NCBI GenBank assembly: GCA_005879245.1
Contig: VBLA01000017.1
Coordinates: 1-9,178 of the forward strand
DNA: 9,178 nucleotides
Direction of reading: 5' to 3'
Source: Deltaproteobacteria bacterium
Lineage (GTDB): Bacteria > Desulfobacterota > Binatia > DP-6
Shown: one piece after another, positions 1-5,449 of the stretch
Numbering within the stretch: position 1 is the stretch's first letter
How the letters are laid out: each line of letters starts with the position of its first letter
Translations under genes and position numbers: made by a program
The notes under the pieces: model-generated
The model's input: the letters and a program-made list of their open reading frames with translations, nothing else
Told to the model about the DNA's origin: nothing
Database searches by the model: none

Positions 1-1411
1 GGATGGCGCTCACCTCGTTCGACAGCTTCCAGTCGAGCCACGTCTCGATGACGTCCTCGGTGAACACGTCTCCCTTCAGCAGGAAGTCGTGGTCGCGCTT
101 CAAGTTCTCGAGCGCCTCGTCGAGCGAGCCGGGCATCTTCGGCACGTCCTTCAGCTCCTGGGGCGTGAGCGCGTAGATGTCCTTGTCGAGCGGATTGCCC
201 GGGTTGAGCCGCCGCTCGATCCCGTCGAGCCCCGCCATCAGCATCGCGGAGAAGGCCATGTAGCCGTTACATGCCGGATCGGGGAAACGGACCTCGATGC
301 GCTTCGCCTTCGGTGACGGCGAGTACATCGGGATGCGGACGGCGGCGGAGCGGTTGCGGCTCGAGTAGGCGAGGTTGATCGGCGCCTCGAAGCCGGGCAC
401 CAGGCGGTGGTAGGAATTCGTCGTCGGACAAGTGAAGGCGGCGAGCGCTGGGGCGTGCTTCAGGATGCCGCCGATATAGCTCATGCCGAGCTCGCTCATG
501 CCCCCGTACTTGTCGCCGGCGAAGAGCGGCTTCTCACCCTTCCAGATCGACTGGTGGACGTGCATTCCCGAGCCGTTGTCGCCGAAGATCGGCTTCGGCA
601 TGAAGGTCGCCGTCTTGCCGTAGCGACGGGCGACGTTCTTGACGATGTGCTTGTACCACATGAGCGCGTCGCCCATCCGGAGCAACGACAGGAAGCGCAT
701 GTCGATCTCGGCCTGCCCGGCGGTCGCCACCTCGTGGTGGTGCTTCTCGACCCGGATGCCGATCTTCTCCATCTCGCGCACCATCTCGGCGCGGATGTCC
801 TGCTGCGTGTCGGTCGGCTGGACCGGGAAGTAGCCTTCCTTGTAGCGCGGCTTGTAGCCGAGGTTCTTGCCGTGCACGAGGGCGCCAGAGCGGTCGTTCA
901 CCGGATCCGTCTCGCGCGCCGTGTTCCACTGTCCCTCGGCGGAGTCGATCTTGTAGAAGCCGGTGTGCTGGTTCTGCTCGTAGCGCACCTCGTCGAACAC
1001 GAAGAACTCGGGCTCGGGCCCGAAGTAGGCGACGTCTCCCACGCCGGTTGACTTGAGGTACGCCTCGGCCTTTCGCGCGATGTTGCGCGGATCGCGGCTG
1101 TAATCTTCCTTGGTCACCGGATCGGTGATGTTGCAGATGAGGCTGAGGGTCGGGATGGCGGTGAACGGATCCAGCACCGCGGTCGTCGGATCCGGCACGA
1201 CCAGCATGTCGGAGGCGTGGATCGGCTGCCAGCCGCGAATCGACGAGCCGTCGAACCCGCTACCCTCCTCGAAGAGCTCCTCGCCCAGCTCGCTGGTCGG
1301 AATCGTGAAGTGCTGCCACGTCCCCAGCAAGTCGAGGAACTTCAGGTCGACCGCCTCGACCTTGTTGTCCTTCGCGAACTTGAGCACGTCCTTGGGTGTC
1401 TGAGTCGCCAT
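1..1411 (-). CDS. glnA: Glutamine synthetase type I (3' end cut by window edge)
   Basis: Makes glutamine from glutamate, ammonia and ATP in the cytoplasm; it is the entry step of ammonium assimilation. 470 codons are visible, starting [16 protein letters not shown]. The family signature [10 protein letters not shown] is near residue 52, the ATP-binding signature [16 protein letters not shown] is in the middle, and NRSAA and the RIP-MYS segment follow. The family's C-terminal end, roughly 15-20 residues, lies beyond base 1. The tyrosine that is adenylylated in GSI-beta enzymes appears conserved as DKDIYALT (about Tyr413), which suggests adenylylation control. A loop near residues 165-180 (containing [13 protein letters not shown]) looks longer than in typical GSI. 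The ATG at 1411 is set by a perfect AAGGAGG nine bases upstream. The gene lies 26 bases after glnB and is probably co-transcribed with it. Confidence 0.97.
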   Translation of the reverse strand, partial: MATQTPKDVLKFAKDNKVEAVDLKFLDLLGTWQHFTIPTSELGEELFEEGSGFDGSSIRGWQPIHASDMLVVPDPTTAVLDPFTAIPTLSLICNITDPVTKEDYSRDPRNIARKAEAYLKSTGVGDVAYFGPEPEFFVFDEVRYEQNQHTGFYKIDSAEGQWNTARETDPVNDRSGALVHGKNLGYKPRYKEGYFPVQPTDTQQDIRAEMVREMEKIGIRVEKHHHEVATAGQAEIDMRFLSLLRMGDALMWYKHIVKNVARRYGKTATFMPKPIFGDNGSGMHVHQSIWKGEKPLFAGDKYGGMSELGMSYIGGILKHAPALAAFTCPTTNSYHRLVPGFEAPINLAYSSRNRSAAVRIPMYSPSPKAKRIEVRFPDPACNGYMAFSAMLMAGLDGIERRLNPGNPLDKDIYALTPQELKDVPKMPGSLDEALENLKRDHDFLLKGDVFTEDVIETWLDWKLSNEVSAI

Positions 1412-1420
1412 ACCCCGGCC

Positions 1421-1427
1421 CCTCCTT
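1421..1427 (-). promoter_or_regulatory. Strong ribosome binding site of glnA
   Basis: Perfect AAGGAGG on the minus strand, nine bases before the ATG at 1411. It fixes the glnA start and supports independent strong translation within the glnB-glnA transcript. Confidence 0.85.
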
Positions 1428-1437
1428 AGGGCTTCTC

Positions 1438-1824
<387 letters not shown>

Positions 1825-1839
1825 CTAGGCTCCTGCCGC

Positions 1840-1857
1840 TTGTAAAGGTGGTTACAA
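1840..1857. promoter_or_regulatory. Palindromic operator candidate, TGTA-N8-TACA type, between amtB and glnB
   Basis: Perfect inverted repeat TTGTAA-N6-TTACAA, AT-rich within GC-rich flanks, 63 bases upstream of the glnB ATG and 9 bases after the amtB stop codon. It contains GTA-N8-TAC, the spacing known for NtcA and similar to other CRP/FNR-family sites. On the minus strand a weak TTTACA -35-like hexamer overlaps its right half. A regulator of the CRP/FNR family acting on glnB-glnA is inference. A small stem-loop in the mRNA is the alternative reading. Confidence 0.4.
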
Positions 1858-1866
1858 ACCATGACG

Positions 1867-3330
1867 TCACTTCATGGCGTTGGCACCGAGCGCGGCGCGG
1901 TGCTCGTGCGGAGATCCAGGTGAAGAGAAGGACGTGCCGCCCCCGTAGCCGCCGGTGGCAAACACGTACGCGTTCTCGCTGTGTTGTGAGAGGTCGAGTC
2001 CCGCGAACTCGTGGTCATCGCTGACGCGGAGTCCACCCACGACGAGGCTCGTGAGCGCCAGACACACGAGCGTGCCCACGATCGCGAGCCCGTAGGAAAC
2101 GAGCACGGCCAACACCTGGTTGCCGACCAGCCCCCACTGGCCCGAGATGAAGAGCCCCTCGGACACCGCGGGACCCTTGGGAGCGAACGCGTCAGGGTTG
2201 ATCTGCGCCGACGCCCACAGACCAGTCGCGATCGCACCCCACGTTCCCCCGACTCCGTGCACCCCGACCACGTCGAGGGCATCGTCGTACCAGCCGAGAA
2301 TCGACTTCAAGTTGCACGCGCCGTAGCAGAGCACACCGGCCGCGGCGCCGATCATCAGCGCCGGCATCGGCGCCACGAAGCCCGACGCGGGCGTGATGGC
2401 CACCAGGCCGGCGACCGCTCCGCTCGCCGCGGCGAGCACCGTCGGCTTGCCCTTGTGGAGCCACTCGGCGGACATCCAGGAGAGCGCGGCCGCCGCGGTG
2501 GCGGTGTTGGTGGCGACGAAGGCGCTGGTGGCGAGGCCGTTTGCCGCCACGGCGCTACCCGCGTTGAAGCCGAACCAGCCCACCCAGAGGAGCGCTGCAC
2601 CGGTCACGGTGAACGGCAAGTTGTGCGGCGGCATCGGATCGGAACCGAATCCCAACCGCTTCCCAATCACGATCGCGCAGACGAGTGCGGACACTCCGGA
2701 GCTGATGTGCACGACGGTGCCGCCCGCAAAGTCGAGCGCGCCCCACACTTTGCCCACCAGCCCGCCGGTGCCCCACACCATGTGGGCCAGCGGATCGTAC
2801 ACGAGCGTCGCCCAGAGCAGGGAGAAGACCAGGAAGGCACTGAACTTCATGCGCTCGGCGAACGCGCCGGTGATGAGCGCCGGAGTGATGATGGCGAACA
2901 TCAGCTGGAAGATCATGTACGTCTGGTGCGGGATGGTGGGGCCGTAGTCGGCGTTCGGCTCGAGCCCGACGTGACGGAGCCCCAGCCAGTCGAGACCGCC
3001 GATGATGTGCCCGTGGTCGGGGCCGAACGCGAGGCTGTAGCCCCAGAGGACCCACTGGATGCTGATCAGGGCCATCATGATGAAGCTCTGCATCACGATG
3101 CTGAGGACGTTCTTGCTGCGTACGAGACCGCCGTAGAAGAGAGCCAGGCCAGGCGCGGTCATCATGAGGACGAGCGCCGCCGAGGTGAGCATCCATGCGG
3201 TGTCGCCCGAGTCGATCTTGGCCGCCTCTGCCGTATGGCCCGTGGCGGCGAGGCCCAGAACCGTTGCGACAACCACGGCCGAGCGGGCACACCACGCCCT
3301 TCCGCCGTACGAGGGAGATCCCCCTTGCAT
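1867..3330 (-). CDS. amtB: Ammonium transporter, Amt family
   Basis: Trimeric inner-membrane channel that conducts ammonium/ammonia into the cell. The product from the ATG at 3330 is 487 residues. An N-terminal signal peptide (about 1-36, hydrophobic core SAVVVATVLGLAA) is followed by about eleven membrane segments. Pore residues are visible: ALDFAGGTVVHI gives the conserved Asp200 and first pore His208, and DVVGVHGVGG gives the second pore His358. FYGGLVRSKN and WFGFNAGSA are family hallmarks. The cytoplasmic tail has the PII-responsive GLRV...E..GLD...H.ENAY pattern (433-455), then an extra Gly/Ser-rich tail of about 32 residues. The start is chosen because AAAAGGAGG lies six bases upstream; an ATG 23 codons earlier (3399) would put an unlikely basic stretch before the signal peptide. 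glnB follows after 90 bases, matching the known AmtB-PII partnership. Confidence 0.97.
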   Translation of the reverse strand: MQGGSPSYGGRAWCARSAVVVATVLGLAATGHTAEAAKIDSGDTAWMLTSAALVLMMTAPGLALFYGGLVRSKNVLSIVMQSFIMMALISIQWVLWGYSLAFGPDHGHIIGGLDWLGLRHVGLEPNADYGPTIPHQTYMIFQLMFAIITPALITGAFAERMKFSAFLVFSLLWATLVYDPLAHMVWGTGGLVGKVWGALDFAGGTVVHISSGVSALVCAIVIGKRLGFGSDPMPPHNLPFTVTGAALLWVGWFGFNAGSAVAANGLATSAFVATNTATAAAALSWMSAEWLHKGKPTVLAAASGAVAGLVAITPASGFVAPMPALMIGAAAGVLCYGACNLKSILGWYDDALDVVGVHGVGGTWGAIATGLWASAQINPDAFAPKGPAVSEGLFISGQWGLVGNQVLAVLVSYGLAIVGTLVCLALTSLVVGGLRVSDDHEFAGLDLSQHSENAYVFATGGYGGGTSFSSPGSPHEHRAALGANAMK

Positions 3331-3336
3331 GTTGTT

Positions 3337-3342
3337 CCTCCT
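3337..3342 (-). promoter_or_regulatory. Ribosome binding site that sets the amtB start
   Basis: AGGAGG, within AAAAGGAGG (3337-3345), six bases before the ATG at 3330. This selects that ATG over the in-frame ATG at 3399, which has no comparable site. Confidence 0.85.
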
Positions 3343-3350
3343 TTTGTGGA

Positions 3351-3366
3351 TGCAACGAATCAGCCA
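3351..3366 (-). promoter_or_regulatory. Sigma54-like -24/-12 element, proximal to amtB
   Basis: Minus strand TGGCTGATTCGTTGCA. It keeps GG-N10-GC and a perfect TTGCA -12 half, against the consensus TGGCACG-N4-TTGCW. Expected transcription start is near 3340, inside the Shine-Dalgarno sequence, leaving an mRNA beginning about GAGGAACAAC before the ATG. That very short leader makes this site less convincing than its position suggests. Confidence 0.35.
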
Positions 3367-3378
3367 AGTCTGGTGCCA
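3363..3378 (-). promoter_or_regulatory. Sigma54-like -24/-12 element, distal to amtB
   Basis: Minus strand TGGCACCAGACTTGGC. The -24 half TGGCAC is perfect and the spacing is right, but the -12 half is TTGG instead of TTGC. Expected start is near 3352, giving a 22-base leader that keeps the whole Shine-Dalgarno sequence. It overlaps the proximal element by four bases. Nitrogen control of amtB through sigma54 and NtrC is common in proteobacteria; here it is inferred, and I see no clear NtrC site upstream. Confidence 0.4.
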
Positions 3379-3404
3379 TGAGAAACGCGCAGCCCGCAAG
3401 GGAA

Positions 3405-3444
3405 GGCATCGGGGCCCTCCGCGGGACGAATGACCCGGGATGCC
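3405..3444. repeat. Spaced inverted repeat between the SH3 gene and amtB
   Basis: GGCATC (3405-3410) and GATGCC (3439-3444) flank 28 bases, with GGG/CCC pairing possible just inside. On the minus strand it follows the SH3 gene by about 50 bases and is followed by a weak TTCCCTT stretch. It could end that transcript before amtB. There is no proper U-run, so a terminator call is weak. Confidence 0.25.
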
Positions 3445-3494
3445 TAGTTTGAAGGCGCCGCCTGTTTTTTGTGCAGCGGCCTGAGCGGGTCGTT

Positions 3495-4109
3495 TCAGAG
3501 CCGCAGGCGGTAGCGCTGGTGCCGGTCGCGGCGGCGCTGAAAGAGGCGGCTCGCCACCCAGCCAAGGACCCCTCCCAGCAGGAGCAAGCCGGGGGTGAGA
3601 GTGAGGGAGCCGTCGGCCGGAGGGTCGGTCGACGATTGAGGGGCGCGTTCATCGAGCAGGCGTCGAAGATCCTGCTCGCCGGTCGCAACGCGCTCGACCT
3701 CGGCTCGGAGGCGCTCGATCTCCTCGCCGGTCACCGGTTGCGGGCGGGCGACCAGCGTGGCGATCACCTGGCCCAGGTCGTGTTCTTCGTTCGCGAGGGA
3801 CCTCGCCTGCGAGGCGTCGGGCAGGCGAGCACCTTCAGGCGGCTTCGGCACTGCTTCGCCCTCCGTGAGCCATCCGGCCCACACGTATCCCCGCTGACCG
3901 TCAGCCGTCCGCACTTCGTTCCAGCCCGCGCTCTCGCCGAGGATCTCCAGCTTGGTACCGGGTGCCAGCTCGCGCACGAGCGGGCTCGTCGCAGCCGGGC
4001 CCTGGCGCAGCCGAGCACGGTCTTTCACGGTCATGGTGCGCGCGTCCACGAGGGTCGCGCCGACCAAGAGGATCGCCACCGCCTCCCACAGCCACCAACG
4101 GAACATCAT
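3495..4109 (-). CDS. YgiM-like SH3b domain protein with C-terminal membrane anchor
   Basis: The product is 204 residues from the ATG at 4109 (a second ATG follows at once at 4106). Seen in order: an N-terminal hydrophobic segment, WLWEAVAILLVGATLVDA (about 6-23), probably a signal peptide; a bacterial SH3b domain (about 25-83) with RLRQGPAATSPLV, ILGESAGWNEVR and GYVWAGWL; a charged, coiled-coil-prone stretch EIERLRAEVERV (about 130-155); a C-terminal membrane helix LTLTPGLLLLGGVLGWVASRLF (about 169-190, two short parts); and a basic tail RRRDRHQRYRLRL. The order and length match the YgiM-type 'SH3 domain and anchor' family (about 206 residues in E. coli), whose role is poorly defined but likely at the cell envelope. 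No strong Shine-Dalgarno is visible. It lies 34 bases after tRNA-Pro on the same strand with no promoter seen in the gap, so the two may be co-transcribed. Confidence 0.85.
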   Translation of the reverse strand: MMFRWWLWEAVAILLVGATLVDARTMTVKDRARLRQGPAATSPLVRELAPGTKLEILGESAGWNEVRTADGQRGYVWAGWLTEGEAVPKPPEGARLPDASQARSLANEEHDLGQVIATLVARPQPVTGEEIERLRAEVERVATGEQDLRRLLDERAPQSSTDPPADGSLTLTPGLLLLGGVLGWVASRLFQRRRDRHQRYRLRL

Positions 4110-4143
4110 CACCCGATCGCCTTGCTCGCCTGGCCGAGAATGA

Positions 4144-4220
4144 TGGTCGGGGTGACTGGATTTGAACCAGCGGCTCCTGCGTCCCGAACGCAGTGCTCTT
4201 CCAGGCTGAGCTACACCCCG
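4144..4220 (-). tRNA. tRNA-Pro, anticodon CGG, CCA encoded
   Basis: The full cloverleaf can be built on the minus strand. The acceptor stem is CGGGGTG/CACCCCG (seven pairs). The D stem is GCTC/GAGC. The anticodon stem is CTGCG/CGCAG around loop TTCGGGA, which puts CGG at positions 34-36 and reads the proline codon CCG. The T arm is GCTGG-TTCAAAT-CCAGT with one G-T pair, and the discriminator base is A. The next three bases are CCA, so the 3' end is encoded in the gene. Length is 77 bases with CCA. CCG is a common codon in GC-rich genomes. The tRNA precedes the SH3 gene by 34 bases and may share its transcript. Confidence 0.97.
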
Positions 4221-4259
4221 CACAGTGCCAACCAGCGCGGAATGAAGCGCGACTTAACA

Positions 4260-4300
4260 CACGTGCTTCGCGAAGGGAAGCTTGTGCCCTGCGCCACGTG
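4260..4300. other. Two CACGTG sites and a ten-base palindrome upstream of tRNA-Pro and the HhH gene
   Basis: CACGTG occurs at 4260-4265 and again at 4295-4300, with the perfect palindrome CTTCGCGAAG (4266-4275) between them. They lie in the 173-base divergent gap between tRNA-Pro (minus) and the helix-hairpin-helix gene (plus), where promoters for both must lie. No regulator can be named; chance is possible. Confidence 0.25.
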
Positions 4301-4363
4301 ACGGACAGTTTCGCTCGGGCGCTCGCCTCGCACTGCGGATGCCGCATTTTCTGCCCGGCCGCC

Positions 4364-4379
4364 TGGCACGCACCTTGCC
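4364..4379 (+). promoter_or_regulatory. Near-perfect sigma54 promoter sequence
   Basis: TGGCACGCACCTTGCC on the plus strand matches all eleven fixed bases of TGGCACG-N4-TTGC; only the weakly conserved last base (W) differs. GG and GC are ten bases apart, as sigma54 polymerase requires. Expected transcription start is about 4390, four bases before the apparent ATG of the helix-hairpin-helix gene at 4394. That would give an almost leaderless mRNA, or means translation starts further in. No upstream activator site can be recognised. Function is inferred from sequence only. Confidence 0.5.
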
Positions 4380-4393
4380 CTTGTCGTTCGTCC

Positions 4394-4675
4394 ATGGTCG
4401 CTGGGTCCGGGCGCGGCGCCGTCGCCGCCGGCGTCGCGCCGACGGACCCGGGACGTGTGAACCTGAATTCGGCCAGCGCGGACGAGCTCGCTCGTCTTCC
4501 CGGTGTCGGGCCGGCGAAGGCGCAGGCGATCATCCAGCGTCGGAACGAAGAGCCGTTCCGGAAGCCCGAGGACCTGAGGAGGGTGAAGGGCATCGGTGAG
4601 AAGCTCTACGATCGCCTGAAGGACCAGATCACCGTCGGTGAGCCAGCACCCGCCCCGAAGGGCCGCGGCGGCTGA
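4394..4675 (+). CDS. ComEA-like helix-hairpin-helix protein
   Basis: A 93-residue product that is mostly one ComEA-type DNA-binding unit, about residues 22-82: VNLNSASADELARLPGVG, then AKAQAIIQRR, then PEDLRRVKGIGEKLYDRL. Two helix-hairpin-helix motifs are seen (LPGVGPAKA at 35-43, VKGIGEKL at 64-71), followed by a Pro/Lys tail. Homologues bind DNA without sequence preference, often outside the membrane during DNA uptake. Here the first 21 residues (MVAGSGRGAVAAGV...) are not a convincing signal peptide and no membrane segment is present, so place of action and role are open. The ATG at 4394 lacks a Shine-Dalgarno; GTG at 4457 (Val22) is an alternative, and the frame also stays open upstream. 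It is the only plus-strand gene and converges on rpe. A sigma54-type promoter sequence lies just before it. Confidence 0.8.
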   Translation: MVAGSGRGAVAAGVAPTDPGRVNLNSASADELARLPGVGPAKAQAIIQRRNEEPFRKPEDLRRVKGIGEKLYDRLKDQITVGEPAPAPKGRGG

Positions 4676-4683
4676 GCCGCGGC
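4662..4683. terminator. Stem-loop across the stop codon of the HhH gene
   Basis: GCCGCGGC-GGCTGA-GCCGCGGC: eight-pair perfect stem with a six-base loop that contains the TGA stop of the helix-hairpin-helix gene. No U-run follows, so it is not a classical terminator, but it could stall polymerase or protect the mRNA end. Confidence 0.35.
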
Positions 4684-4687
4684 GTGT

Positions 4688-4740
4688 GGCCGGATACGGG
4701 GGCGGGCCGAAACGAGGGCGGGCGGCCCGTCCCCCCGGCC
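4688..4740. terminator. Long imperfect hairpin between convergent genes
   Basis: GGCCGG (4688-4693), GGGG (from 4698) and GGGCC (4704-4708) can pair with GGCCC (4724-4728), CCCC (4731-4734) and CCGGCC (4735-4740): about fifteen pairs with small internal loops. It fills the gap between the convergent HhH gene and rpe, which fits a two-way transcription end. There is no U-run on either side. The loop side also holds four G-runs, so a G-quadruplex in plus-strand RNA or DNA is conceivable. Confidence 0.4.
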
Positions 4741-4748
4741 TTACCTCG

Positions 4749-5393
4749 CTATCCGCGCAAGGCGCGGATGGTGGCCGCATAGTCGTGCGATTCGAAGATC
4801 GCCGATCCGGCCACCAGGACATCGGCACCTGCGCTGATCGCCGCTCCTGCGTTGCCCGGTTTGATGCCGCCGTCTACCTCGATGAGGAATGTGGTGCCCG
4901 AGCTGGTTCGAAGCGACCGGGCACCAGCGAGCTTCTCCATGGAGCCCGCGACGAGAGGCTGTCCGCCCCAGCCTGGATTGACGCTCATCACCAAGAGGAG
5001 GTCAATCTCGGCGACGAAGGCACGCACGGCATCGAGCGGTGTCGGGGGATTGAGCGCGAGACCCGCGCGAGCGCCGGCGTGTCGGATCCCGGCGAGCGCG
5101 GCCGACACGTCGCCGCACGCCTCGACGTGCACGGTGACGCCCGTCGCGCCGGCCCGGACGAATTCGGATACTTGCCGTTCCGGGTGCTCGATCATGAGGT
5201 GAACGTCGAGTGGAAGGTGCGTGGCCGCGCGAATGGCCGTCACCACGACGGGCCCGATCGTGATCGGCGGCACGAAGTGCCCGTCCATGACGTCGACGTG
5301 GATCCAGTCGGCCCCGGAGGCGGTCACCGCTCGCACCTCGTCCGCGAGCCGGCCGAAGTCCGCGGAGAGGATCGATGGAGCGATGTGCGTCAC
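4749..5393 (-). CDS. rpe: Ribulose-phosphate 3-epimerase
   Basis: Cytoplasmic enzyme that interconverts ribulose 5-phosphate and xylulose 5-phosphate in the pentose phosphate pathway (and the Calvin cycle where present). The 214-residue TIM barrel matches family length. Motifs in order: APSILSADF (5-13); HVDVMDGHFVP with metal ligands His32 and catalytic Asp34; LDVHLMI with His65; MSVNPGWGGQ (136-145), with Trp where many homologues have Phe; EVDGGI with catalytic Asp174; and GSAIF phosphate binding at 197-201. The start is GTG at 5393, because an in-frame TAG lies twelve bases upstream and there is no ATG before the core. No strong Shine-Dalgarno is visible. It lies 56 bases after rsmB, probably the last gene of the priA-rpe run. 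Confidence 0.96.
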   Translation of the reverse strand: MTHIAPSILSADFGRLADEVRAVTASGADWIHVDVMDGHFVPPITIGPVVVTAIRAATHLPLDVHLMIEHPERQVSEFVRAGATGVTVHVEACGDVSAALAGIRHAGARAGLALNPPTPLDAVRAFVAEIDLLLVMSVNPGWGGQPLVAGSMEKLAGARSLRTSSGTTFLIEVDGGIKPGNAGAAISAGADVLVAGSAIFESHDYAATIRALRG

Positions 5394-5449
5394 GATGCTC
5401 GTCTAGCGGACGCGGCAGTCGGACGCCAGGACCGGAAATGGGGAGAAGC

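Noticed and set aside
534..929. Minus-strand open frame inside glnA
   Set aside because: It is out of frame with glutamine synthetase, whose conserved motifs run unbroken through this stretch.
1840..1857. GlnR/TnrA-type operator reading of the palindrome
   Set aside because: That consensus needs TGTNA-N7-TNACA; the spacing here is one base short, so the GTA-N8-TAC reading fits better.
2011..3381. Long open frame of 456 codons on the plus strand opposite amtB
   Set aside because: It is antisense to a clear, full-length Amt protein; the product is Arg/Glu/His-rich with no recognisable domain, as expected from a shadow frame in GC-rich DNA.
3331..3399. Longer amtB start at the ATG at 3399
   Set aside because: It adds a basic stretch before a normal signal peptide, has no ribosome binding site, and would overlap the sigma54-like elements; ATG 3330 has AGGAGG six bases upstream.
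3451..3472. GC-rich stretch followed by six T on the plus strand, resembling a terminator
   Set aside because: The stem GGCG/CGCC is too short to form a stable hairpin, and no plus-strand gene ends here.
4110..4223. N-terminal extension of the SH3 protein beginning MRGVAQPGRALRS
   Set aside because: These bases are the tRNA-Pro gene; that peptide is a well-known artefact of translating tRNA-Pro. The real start is the ATG at 4109.
4124..4250. Plus-strand peptide containing VTGFEPAAPASRTQ
   Set aside because: This is the familiar translation of the antisense strand of tRNA-Pro, not a protein.
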